From: Lingula anatina
Taxonomy: Eukaryota > Brachiopoda > Lingulata > Lingulida > Lingulidae
Direction: 5' to 3'
Length of the DNA: 64,000 nucleotides
Assembly (NCBI RefSeq): GCF_001039355.2
Contig: NW_019775447.1
Location: 792,030 to 856,029, forward strand
Both the position numbers and the translations under genes were made by a program. The notes under the pieces are model-generated. The model made no database searches. It was given only the letters and a program-made list of their open reading frames with translations, and was not told the DNA's origin. Within the stretch, counting starts at the first letter, position 1. Every line of letters starts with the position of its first letter. Shown in pieces: positions 41,401 through 51,913 of this stretch.

Positions 41401-41441
41401 ACAAAGTCCTACCTTACTTTCTTTGTCTGTTGATCAGCCAT
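32490..41441 (-). CDS. IF1: intermediate filament protein with lamin-type rod and lamin tail domain, 14 exons, 1052 aa
   Basis: Exons: 41413-41441, 40252-40836, 39415-39693, 38962-39241, 38595-38720, 37930-38150, 37269-37810, 35568-35824, 35130-35360, 34784-34865, 34515-34602, 34149-34321, 33888-34000, 32490-32642; one frame throughout. Residues 1 to about 148 form a basic, Ser-rich head with an NLS-like stretch (KKKQIAKLIAHKKEKR). The coiled-coil rod runs from about 149 (LQNINDRFSNYVQMVRSI, the helix-initiation motif) to about 507 (AFKTLLEEEEKRL, the helix-termination motif). Its length, about 358 residues, equals the long lamin/invertebrate rod rather than the shorter vertebrate cytoplasmic one. 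A Pro-rich linker follows (about 507-690). The lamin tail domain is about 750-880 (GPLKILEVNQEGKYVRI ... AFVWKEQERWGSG ... AIAWTTA). The last 170 residues are Ser/Pro-rich, ending FSTW, with no CaaX box. It could be a nuclear lamin-like or a cytoplasmic IF protein. Confidence 0.88.
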
Positions 41442-42435
41442 CTTAGAGACATGTCTTAATTAGCTACAAACACACATTTAAAGAAAACAAAAGTTGGTTG
41501 TCTTGAGAACTTATGCCAGTGTTAACAGTGTTCACTGAGCAGTCTCAACCAGCTGCAAGGATGTACTCTTGGTGAATGATACTAAGCACACCTGTTATCT
41601 GGTACCTGGACTGGCTTAATATAAGCCTCTACCTCCAAGACAGCTAATATCACCTGACTAAGCACACACATCAAACTCCTCTCAAGTCACCTCATGACCC
41701 TAACAAGCCTAGAGAATGAGCTGCCCAATACATTATTGATAAGACATTTCATCTCATTATGGAAACTAACACAAGCATGTGGCTGTGTCAATGAATTCAC
41801 TGAAATAAAGGTAAGGGAGGATGTGTGTATGTGTGTTTCCCTTTTTCATAACTGCATACGTAATCTTTTCTTTCTAAATCTTATCAAGTTTTACCCCAAG
41901 TCCCTTTACAAACATTCTTTTAATGATTAGCATTTTTTTTATTTGCCTGGAGATGCCAGTGTCATGTAAGTACTGTAACAAAACTGTTTTTTAATGCTGA
42001 TAAACCTTATCAGCAGTATGAAAGTACCGTATCAAGAAGAGGGGGGGGGGGAAGGGCATAAAAACTGATCTTCCATGAAATCTTTGGTTCTTTAAGGGCA
42101 TTTAGTGAAAGAAGGTGTGTTTCCATAGGGTGGGGTGAGGTGGGGTTACTTAGTCAATTAGAAAGCAGAGAATCTGATTTGGTGTGTTTTATCAACTGTT
42201 AATACTGTTTGTGTTAGCTATTCTACTTTGAAATGTGTTTAATTTATCAGGACTTTACAAAACAAATTTTTTATCGATTTTTGTTCAAAGTTGTGAAATA
42301 TATTTTTCTTATTGGAAATCTACACTGTTCAATAATGCAAATATGTAAATTCATCAATAGTGTCAATATATAGCTGAGATGGAATGGAAGCATTTCAGAT
42401 TTACTTAATGGGAATGAGACAAACATGTTCTCCTT

Positions 42436-42437
<2 letters not shown>

Positions 42438-42485
<48 letters not shown>
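42438..42485. repeat. (TA)n microsatellite, about 24 units
   Basis: Uninterrupted TA dinucleotides between IF1 and IF2. It creates a spurious Tyr-Ile repeat ORF on the minus strand. Confidence 0.95.
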
Positions 42486-42487
<2 letters not shown>

Positions 42488-43995
42488 CTCAAAACTGAGT
42501 TTACATTTCATTTGAGGGATAGATGGGACTTAGTTCAAATTATACCTGGTAGAAGAACTTTATACAATTTATCCTAAATCATGATATTCATGTTGTGAAA
42601 ATAATACTGCCAGTCTGGCTTAAGGTTTCTTTTTGGTTATCATTTCCCAGTGCAAAATTCCAAAGGCTTTTTCATTATTTTAGCACAGTCGCACAAATGA
42701 ATAATAGTTTTTCTTTTAAACTAGGATCTTATTTTGGATCCTAGTTTTAAAATATGTCACCTTAAAATAATCACACCACACTGATTCTTGGCAATATCAA
42801 AAGAGCTTCGGCACTTAAATGTGATAAAAAACAACTTACTTTAAAAAGGCTAGGATATTCTGATTATTAAATTAAGGACACCTGCAAGTAGTAAGGATTG
42901 CTTAGAAAGTTCTTATATTTTCTTGAAAGAACTTAAGAATTTATAGATTAATTAATTTTGATAGATCCTGAGGTAGAAATATGCTGTTTTATATCTTATC
43001 AGGTTCATTTTGTACTAGTACAATGTGCTAAAAGTTGGACATTAGGCCTTTTCATTCACCAAAAATAAAAGTGTCAAAATAACTGATATAAATTGTTCTG
43101 CTTACTCGTATAGCTGACTGATCCATGCTTAATGGCAATCAGTGATTGCAGTGGTGGAATTTCTGTTACCTCCAAACAAAACTTTACATATTGTCCAATA
43201 TTCAAGTCTAGTTTTTTTTTAATGACACTGCTAACATTTTGTTGATTTACATTTCATTGTCCTGTGTATTGTTATTATGCATTGTCAATTAGCCTACTTA
43301 TCACTTGTGGTGCTATCACAATGTACCACTAATTTGGGTTTGGTGCAGAGAATCTTTAAATGTTTGTGGAAACCTAGCAGCATTTTAACTAAGCATGTAA
43401 CCATGATTTAATATGTATAATATTCCTGATATAGCACCTGCTATATGGTAAGTCTGAATTCTTATTTTACACAATTCAATTGCTAAAAACACACACTAAG
43501 ACAGGAAAGGTATGAGGCAGTAATTCAATGTATTATATGAATGATGAGTGAAGCTAATCTTCTACACACTAAATTATGTTGTGTCACATACTGAAATACT
43601 GTATGTTAAACTGCACCAGGTATCAAAATATACATTAATTCAAACTGAATTTCTGTTCTTGTCATGTGGCACCATCTCTACAGACTTCAAAATATAGGGT
43701 AATTTTTTCTCTTTTTACCGTGTACTTCTTACAAATACATAGAAAACAAGTCAATTATTTGCCACTATTTGCCTAAACTACAGTGCTAATGCCATATACC
43801 ATGACATTATATATAGTCTAATATAGCCGGCGAAATGTGCTTGAAATTTTATCTTCTCTTCACTTACTTTAAATATCCTTGTCCCTTAGCTCTAGGTTGG
43901 ACTTCTTTTAAATTTTCGGTATTCTATCCGTTTCCAGACAAAATTCCCTTTCTTTTACAAAATCTGAAGAAACAATGCTAATTTGTTATTATACA

Positions 43996-44060
43996 CCGAA
44001 ACATTGTGTAGTGTCTATATCCACGCTCTCCCGAAGTTTGTTGTTTGTTGCCAAGCTCAG
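43996..44060 (-). promoter_or_regulatory. Upstream block of IF1 shared with IF2
   Basis: GAAACATTGTGTAGTGTCTA and the following TATCCACGCTC ... GTTTGTTGTTTGTTGCC match 53268-53325, upstream of IF2, at roughly 80 percent over about 65 bp. Surrounding sequence is unalignable by eye. Retention of this block in both paralogues suggests promoter or leader-exon sequence copied with the gene. Confidence 0.5.
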
Positions 44061-44555
44061 GCGGTCGAGTGTGTTTACACAAGAGGTCACACACCTCGCA
44101 TCTCATAGTTAGGCAACATGTGAGCAGGTGCGTTGGCAACTTTTTACCCAACAGAGGAACACACCTTTTGATGGTAACAGGTTGAACTAATTTATAAAAC
44201 TTACATTGGTATTAGTGTACAACATATGAAACAGATTCTTCAAAAACATTGGGTGTTTTTATTCTGATGGAATTATAGCAAATAGAAAATACTCCAGGGG
44301 AAAACACTGCCCTCTGGCGGCAGCGGTAAAGTTGCCGAACTTTTTTACGATGATGAAGGGCGAGAATACCTGGATATAAACTACCACCTATACTGACTGC
44401 AATGAATTTCAAAATCAGCAATTGACGCCAGGAAAGCATTTCCTTTTCCCCAAAAATAAACAATACAATACTCTTCACAAATTGAACATACATTTATTCA
44501 GAGTAAAGGAAATAAAGCACACACATGAGACAAACAATTTTGTGTCCTCTTAAAT

Positions 44556-44594
44556 CAAGGAGTTACAACAGAAACTGTTGAAACTCCTTGCTTA
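44556..44594. repeat. Short hairpin in a possible retroelement remnant
   Basis: AAGGAGTTACAACAG and CTGTTGAAACTCCTT form a short-looped inverted repeat. Fifty bases on, the minus strand reads GACGAAACGTGTTGAAGTGA, a motif I associate with Penelope-like or related retroelement 3' ends. Weak evidence. Confidence 0.3.
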
Positions 44595-45047
44595 AATTAA
44601 AAGCCATCCTCACTTCAACACGTTTCGTCAAACAAGCCATGCTCTTTTGGTTATAATTCAGTGTGAAAAGAGGAGTGTAGATGTTATACATGTAGACCCT
44701 ATCAAAGATAAGAAACACTTTCCAAACAGATTATCACTTGCTAATTAAAAAGTAATCCAAGTGCGTGATAATAAAACTACAAGAATCGACAAAAATGTCC
44801 AATAAAATTGTAACGCAGTTCAAACAACGTACGAAACATGAGGGTGGGACCTCATTTATTTTATTTTATTTTATTTGAAAAGCGTCATATAGGCCTATAC
44901 ACTTGAACTAACCTCTTCTATAGGCCTATCTGTTTTTACGTAAAGGGTAAAATCCCAAGATTATTACTGACGTTAAAAAATCACTTATATTAAAACAGAA
45001 TTATTACATGTAGGCCTACATCTGAAGAAAAGCAAATCAATCAAGTC

Positions 45048-45469
45048 AACGATATAACAACTCTTCACATGAAATTCAAAATTCCACAATAAATACATTG
45101 TAAACAAATATAATAAATATCATTTTACCACCAAAACGGCGTTTATCGCAATTATTCTAGAATCTGTGCTTGCCATTGGACCACGTGGACCTTCATAGAT
45201 TGCTACCCTCCGTAATAATTTGTTAAAAGTTTAATTTAAAAAAATAAATTTTAAAATAATAAATAAAATAAATATTAATATTAATATTAATATTAATAAA
45301 TAAATAAAATAAAATAAATTTTAAAATAATAATAATTTGTTAAAAGTTTAATTTAAAAAAATCGGCCAACTTTGAATGTTGGAACGGATTCTTTATCCAT
45401 TGGTAAACAAGGGGAAATTGTGGTTTACCCCAAGAAATATTTTCCCGCCAAAATGAAGTGTTGTTATCC
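45048..45469. mobile_element. TTAA-type MITE, third and oldest copy, with internal expansion
   Basis: It aligns to the 19.2 kb copy (shared blocks: AACTCTTCACATGA, ACGGCGTTTAT..CAATTATTCT, GGACCACGTGGACC, CCATTGGTAAACAAGGG). The right end is TTATCC then TTAA (45470-45473); the left end is degraded. A 32 bp block is present twice (45214-45245 and 45331-45362), separated by AT-rich ATTAAT repeats, so this copy is about 80 bp longer than its sisters. Confidence 0.65.
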
Positions 45470-45706
45470 TTAAATTAGGGTATTTTTATAACCTTTTTTG
45501 TCCCTTATTCTAGTTGCCCACACGGAGCTAAGGTGTTCCAGACAGTTGATTCCGTGAGCGCAGACTGAATGCATTATCGTATACTGGCGCTATTTCTCTC
45601 GCTCTTCATGTATCTACTTTGAATGTCACAAGTTTTTACACACAATATTAACTGGTTAGACATTTCATTATAGCCTTTTTACAAATATATAAGCTATGTT
45701 GGTTGT

Positions 45707-48700
45707 TTATAATTCTGCTTGGCTACCCTCGAGGTTTTCAAAGTGATCGTTTCCACCAAGAGCCTTGCCGCACATGTAGTGCACACACGTAAAACAGTTG
45801 CTACACACAACTTTGCTACCTCTGAAAATAATTGAAAATAAATAGATGATGAACAGATATTATGAATGTAATAAAATTAAAATGTCAGACAAAAGTATGT
45901 TGATTTTACCAATTTACATTCCTTTTACAAACCATTTCACAAGCTAATGAACTGAATAAAAAATAAAATTAAATGACAAATCACCCATCAAACTTCTGCA
46001 GGGGAGCACGGCATTTACGGCATCTCGTGCACTCGACATCAGTATGCGTTGTAGAAACTTTCTTCGATTTTTTATTCCCCGTTTTTGGGGCAATTTGTGC
46101 ATTGTTGCTGCCTCCTTCAGTAACACCAGTGGCTTTCATCTCTGGCGAAACCCAAAGGTCTCCACTGGCTTTCACCATCTGTGAAGAGGTGGCATTGGTG
46201 GTAATACGCTGCCTGCTGGTGTTGTTGGGAGGATGGGGAGTGTAGATGAGTTGGGGAGCTTTCAGATCTCTTGAGATAGGGGCAGTGGAAATCACTGGAG
46301 GCAGAGTTATTTTGCTGTTTTCCATATTCATTTGTAGTTTTAATCTGAAAGATAATCATGATCTTAATGAATTTATATTCTGTGCATTCTTTGATGACAA
46401 CGTCTTGCAGAAAAAGATATATCTAAAACCAACATTTGTATTATGACAAAACAGGAATGTTTACCTTCTCTCCTCTTCTTCTAGCAGAGTCTTGAATGTC
46501 TCTATTTCAGCTTTAAGTGGGATCTGTGCGTCTTTAGCAGCATTAACCTCCTTCATCTTTTGGAAAAGAAAGTCATTTACCTCCTGCAGCTTCATCTCCA
46601 ATCTTTGAACGTGATGTGCAGAACGCTGGCGCTCTTGCTCCAAAATCTCCCCCATGTTCTTTTTCTCAGTTTCTAAAGATGCCATCTGTAATTTTGATTT
46701 GACAAAAACGACTTTAAAATCTAATGATTGCTTTTGGTAATTTGCAAAGGATTATTTTAGATCTAACCGATTTTAAAACTTAAACTGTTGAATTAAACTG
46801 AAAACTTAAGCAAACGTTCCATACAGTCGTGTACCATAGTAGATGAGAAATAAAAACAACTGGTTTGTCAGTACGACAGCGTGTGGTAGGTTTTGTATCC
46901 AAGTAACTATGCATAAGTGATTGTTACACAGTGATTCTATCACTGCTGGACATCGGCTAGAAAATGAGTTCCAAAGTTTGTCAGAGTTGACTAGCTGGAT
47001 GCGACATGAAAACTGGTTAGCTTGTCGATCTATTGCAACTGGCAAACATGAATGTGAGGTACCATATCTAAGTATCAAACGTGGTCTCATCATTTGGACG
47101 AACCCGTTGGTTACAATCTTAAGGGCCATGAAACTATCGTCTAGAGGCAATGAGCTATTTGAATCCGTTTTGTCGCAAAATGTCCAGTACTGCACACTTT
47201 TAAGTTAAACATAACTACAAAGAAAAGCAACCAGTTCTGCACTACCTGTTCTCTGAGAGTTCTTATCTTGACTGCCAGCAAATCCACTTCACTGCGCAAT
47301 TTCGTATTTTCAGCAGACATGGCCTCTAAATTTCGACGATCAATTTCCACGTGTGCCTTTAAGGCAGAAGCCTGATAGAGGGAAATAATAGCATTCTAGG
47401 AATTATTCATTAAAGTCAAATAACTTTGAGAATTTGCCTTGAAATAATTTACTAAAACTCTAACAAACAACAAGGAAAGGTTTTGATCTAATTTTTAATC
47501 TAAGAATAATTAGATATAATATTTATGTACTTACACTTCTGCTGAAGTTCTCTTCCGATTCGATTTTATATCTGTCTAACTCGGCCTGTGCTGTCTCCCT
47601 CACTCTCTGTAACATTTCCACAAGATTGTTGTTCGTCATTACTGTCTCTTTCACCTTAGATTCCAGGTGAAGAATAGTGTTAGCAGAGCTGTCCAGCCTC
47701 ACCCTGATATCTTTCATCTCCTGAGCTGACACATGTTGTTGAAAATCCATTTTATTTTGAAGCGTGCGGTTCCTGTGCTCTACCTCCTGTCTGTTGATTG
47801 TCTCTTGTTCACATCTGTTGAAAATGGAAAAAAATATGGCATTGGTAATTTTTTTCTGATCTTAATATCATTTAGAAGGTATACAACGTGTTTGGGACAT
47901 TACCTGAAATATCTACACATACGGCTCATTTCCTTGTGCATTTCACGTTTCATGTAGTGGCTACCGGTGTTTATACACATGTCGTTTGACACGTCTCTTA
48001 ATTGATTCATCAAGTATTTACTTATTTAACTATTATTCTTAAATTGTATAAAGTCATCGACTTAATCTAAAAGCGACAAGGTTCATGGAAAACCGTCTTG
48101 TATAAATGTTACAGGAGTGTGAGAGGCATGTCCATTTGGTGTCATCAAGAAATTTATTTCTCCAGTAGACGTCTGCAGATTTTAGGAACATTTGTAATAT
48201 TATTTTTGTGGAACTGTGAAAAATGAATTCGGTATGTTTTAGCCAATGCCTTTAATGCTGTCACGATCAATTATAATAACTAATATGGAAATCTGATTGA
48301 GAAATGGCAGAATGAAATATCATGAAAGATTCAAAATCTGCAAAAATGTGAAAATGCTATAGCACAGCCTTTTTTCTGGCAAAAACTCTTATCATTGGGA
48401 AGGATTAAGAAAAGTACTAAACACATGTGAGAAATTGGAAACTTTGAAACAAACCCGCCCTAAAACGTAGAATAATTTCACCCAATTTTTTTCAAAAGTC
48501 AAAATCAACGTTTGTGCACATAAGCTGCAAAATAGTTACCAAAATTCTTGTTTAAAAATTAATTTCAAACGATCATAATCATAGTCAAAACGTTCTATTT
48601 GAATTTTTCTGTTTTAGAGAGAAGAGTTTCATTAGCTCTGTATGTATCAATTTAAATTATTGTTTTTCTTTTTATCAAGAGCTTGCTTATAAAATATGCA

Positions 48701-51700
48701 GGTTTTACCTCCATACACTTCACAATAGAAGAAGAAGATGGAGAAGGTTCCCTGCCAATGCTAGATGTTAAGATGACCAAAGACAAAGAACGGATAAAAA
48801 CTACAGTGTACAGGAAAGCCACGAACACGGATCACTACTTACAGTGGTCGTCTCACCATCCAACCTCTCAAAAACTTAGTGTACCAGCTTCACTTTTCCA
48901 CCGGTGTGAGACCGTGATATCCGATACAGAGGACAAAGAAATAGAAAGGAAGAAGATTGAAAAAGACCTGTTAGCATGTGGATATCCAAAATGGGCACTA
49001 AAACAAGGGGAAAAAAGAGGCAAGAACAGACATGACAAAGGAAAGGATGCAATGGGCCCCACTGGGGATGAAAAGCAAAGCATAGTATTACCATACTGCA
49101 AAGGTCTGTCAGAAAAACTTTCTCGGATTTACAAGAAATATAACATCAAACTCCATCATAAGCCAGGTTGGACGCTGAGACAAGCACTAATAAAACCCAA
49201 GGATCCTCTCACCCAAGGGGAGCAATGTGGTGTGATTTACTCGGTCAAATGTGGAACCTGCCAAGGAGAATACATTGGCGAGACAGGAAGACCATTAGCC
49301 ACAAGAATGAAAGAACACAAAGACTCAGTGGCCAAAAACAACTGGAAATCAGCCCTTGGAGAACATACCTGCAAACATCCAGGTCACCACATTGATTTTG
49401 ACAGCCTGAAAGTAATAGACAGGGAAAACTGGACATTCCAAAGAAAAAATAGCAGAAGCTGTACACATCAGGACCAAACAACCAGACCTGAACAGACAGG
49501 GGGGTTATGATTTACCAGCTATCTATCTCACGGTGCTTCAGAGGGATGCAGAGGAGCCCCAGGAGGAAGGTGTTACAGTTACAACACAAGGCCAGTGATT
49601 AGGGGCAATTGACCTGGATTTTCATTCCAGGTGAAATGACCCTAGTCATTTACTCCCTGATGATGGTGACTGACAGTCACAGAAATATTGGAGGTAAAAC
49701 CTGCATATTTTATAAGCTCTTGATAAAAAGAAAAACAATAATTTAAATTTTCTGTTTTAGTTTTGTACCTTAGTTCGAGTTTAAACTAAAATGATTCATA
49801 ATCTGACGAGTTTTATTTCTTTGACTTTTCCAATTTCGCAAAATTTGCCCAAATTTAATTCACTTAGTAAAAAAAACAAGGCCCTTTTTTGGATGTAGAT
49901 GTATCACTAGACAAAAAAAAAAAAAAAAGAGGAAGAAGAAGAAGAAGAAGAGGCAAGTTGTAGGATTGTGCCCAAGTATATCTGATGCTTACAGCCCTCT
50001 ATTTAAAATGCCTTAAATTTACTATCTAAACCACATACAAACGAATCCATGTGCCAAGTCAATGCCAAACCTCTTTTTTAAGTCCTGGTTTTCCCTGAGA
50101 ACATTCGTGTAGTCCATCTGTAATTGCTCCAAAGTTCTCTGAAAGTCATGCTCTTTTTGTGCTATGGTCCTGTGCAGAACATTCAACTGGTCAAACAAGC
50201 CGTTGCTCTTGTCTGTCTCCTGGTGAAGCTGGTTCTGAAGCTGTGAAACTAGATTCTCGGTTTTCACGATCTGTGCCTGATAATGGCTCTTTTCATGGTT
50301 CACATCATCCAGGCGTCTCCTGTTAAAGAATGGAAAACATATGACTTAAATCACATCTTTGTTTGGCATATATACGATGAAATATCGGAAAAGTTCATTT
50401 TATCAGCTACTTTCAGCTTGGTGGTACTCTAGATTCCGAACAATTTCCACCAATAAATTTTGTGAACATTTACCTATTAATTATGCTGATTATCCAAACC
50501 TACTAGCAAATTTCGAGTAAAAAAATAGTTTGACATTTATGTGGTGAACGTCACAAAAAATCCAATAAAATGATTTGACAAAGATAATTTTCTAATTCTA
50601 CCTTCCTTTTTGCAAAAGGGAAAAAATCAAGTGATATTAAGTAAAACAAAACACGGTATGACAGTTATGCTGTGAATCTAGCAAATATTATGCAAAATAA
50701 TAAATAAATATTAATAACTTTAGTAAATAGGATTTTCTAACACAGCTTTTTGACAAAGGAAACTTCTTTATTTAACGTAAAACAAAATACAACTTGGCAA
50801 ATATCATATATCTGGCGGTATCAAGAGCCCACCCCCACCCCACCCCCGGGATAACCTCCTCTCGGACAGCCCCCCTCCTGTTATGAATACCATACTCTGA
50901 AAAAAAAATGTGATGTTGAGAAAAATTATAAATGTCTGCCTTTAAAAAAACGTATCTCAAGGTACAGGTGTAAAGGAAATAATCTTACTCGTCCAGGTAT
51001 CCTTTTGATGAAATGATAGTATCTGTTTGATTTAAAATGTCATGTTATGGCAAATTTGCAAAAATTGCATCTATTGCACGTAATAGTTTAAGGTCACCAC
51101 TAAGCGCATAAGTAAGCTTCCCGAATTTGTAAATTTATTAAAATAGCTAATTTCAATGTCATTTTCTGTCTTCTTTTTTACATTAGTAAAATATTCAAGA
51201 AATGTATAAATGCCTCAAACAGATAATTCAGAAGCAGCCTATTTTCTTTTCTGTGAAGGGGTTTGTCTCGGGGAGAGATTGTCGGAGGGAGGGGATTATC
51301 CATGGGGTTTGCTCTAGAATCATTAACAACTGTTTCAGCATCTGTAACGACACGGATGGGCATAGGTGTATAAGATCAAGACGTTTTAAAATATTAAGTT
51401 TCTCATTTTAAAGATGCATTTAAGGTCAAAATCTTGCCACAAAAAACAACTGAAAGGCACCATATAGTTTCAAACAGTACATCTTGGAGAAATATCAAAG
51501 GCATGTCGACTTTATTTTAGCCATATAAGAAACACGTAAAAGTACTTCATATATACTGGGTGTCTACGCTCGCTCTATATGTAACTTCAAGTTACAGTGG
51601 CAAAAAAGGACAGACACAACAGGTGCAACCAATGACTCAGTGTGCCCGGAACATTAACAAGTACATCTGTGCATCGACTGATATGTTGTTACCTGAGTTT

Positions 51701-51913
51701 TTCCAGTTCGTATTCATACATATTCTTGAGTTTGACCACCTCCTTCTCCAACACCTGCACTGAGGTCAGAAAGGCAGTTGACTCCACTTGGGAGCTTTGA
51801 TCACGGATACTTCGGACCATCTGGACATAATTGGAAAAGCGATCATGTATGTTCTGCAATTCTTGATTATATGTACGAGTCGTGCTGTTATTTTCTATTA
51901 TTAATCCACTCAT
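45707..51913 (-). CDS. IF2: intermediate-filament rod fused to an RBR RING2-like tail, 7 exons, 523 aa
   Basis: Exons: 51693-51913, 50071-50319, 47535-47814, 47246-47371, 46465-46685, 45985-46344, 45707-45821; one frame throughout. Exons 1-5 match IF1 exons 2-6 in size, phase and sequence (exon 2 is 30 bp shorter). The rod spans about 18-366 (LQNIHDRFSNYVQMVRSI to TFKTLLEEEERRL). The start is fixed by two in-frame TAA codons nine codons upstream, so the long IF1 head is missing. Exon 6 begins like the IF1 tail exon (LPPVI ... SSQMVKASGDL), then changes to sequence homologous to the RNF14-like gene (EMKATGVTE against EMRAVGIDE; VECTRCRKCRAPLQKFDG against NECKRCPKCQAPIYKFSG). Exon 7 continues as SKVVCSNC ... 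CGKALGGNDHF. There is no lamin tail domain. The exon 2 donor is weak (gtttgg). Confidence 0.82.
48649..49749 (+). mobile_element. 5'-truncated Penelope-like retroelement with GIY-YIG endonuclease, bounded by inverted repeats
   Basis: The ORF 48683-49510 starts inside the C-terminal part of a Penelope-type reverse transcriptase (LPMLDVKMTKD, TVYRKATNTDHYLQWSSHHP) and continues into a GIY-YIG nuclease (GVIYSVKCGTCQGEYIGET). The palm domain is absent. Near 49446 an A-run has shifted the frame; coding resemblance continues in another frame to about 49570, so it is a dead copy. The fragment is enclosed by inverted arms 48649-48713 and 49689-49749, identical except for a 4 bp indel. It lies on the plus strand inside IF2 intron 2. 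Confidence 0.85.
49911..49953. repeat. A-tract plus (GAA)n microsatellite
   Basis: About 15 A followed by GAGGAAGAAGAAGAAGAAGA. It lies in IF2 intron 2, just beyond the Penelope-like fragment. Confidence 0.85.

Larger units (their letters stand above)
41442..45706. other. IF1 upstream / IF1-IF2 intergenic region
   Basis: No protein gene was recognised. Contents: an A/T-rich 0.5 kb next to IF1, a (TA)n microsatellite (42438-42485), the block shared with the IF2 upstream region (about 43996-44060), a short hairpin (44556-44594) and a TTAA-type MITE (about 45048-45469). The IF1 transcription start is probably near 44.0 kb, implying a leader intron of about 2.5 kb; this is inferred only from the duplicated block. 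Confidence 0.45.

Noticed and set aside
42271-42492. ORF with Tyr-Ile repeats on the minus strand
   Set aside because: It is translation of the (TA)n microsatellite; no flanking coding signal.
44212-44493. 93-codon minus-strand ORF between IF1 and IF2
   Set aside because: Hydrophobic start then basic sequence, but no family resemblance and no splice or homology support.
46806-47208. Overlapping ORFs of 95 and 129 codons on both strands in IF2 intron 4
   Set aside because: No recognisable domain, no counterpart in the IF1 intron, and neither strand stands out. It may be an unclassified insertion but cannot be supported as a gene.
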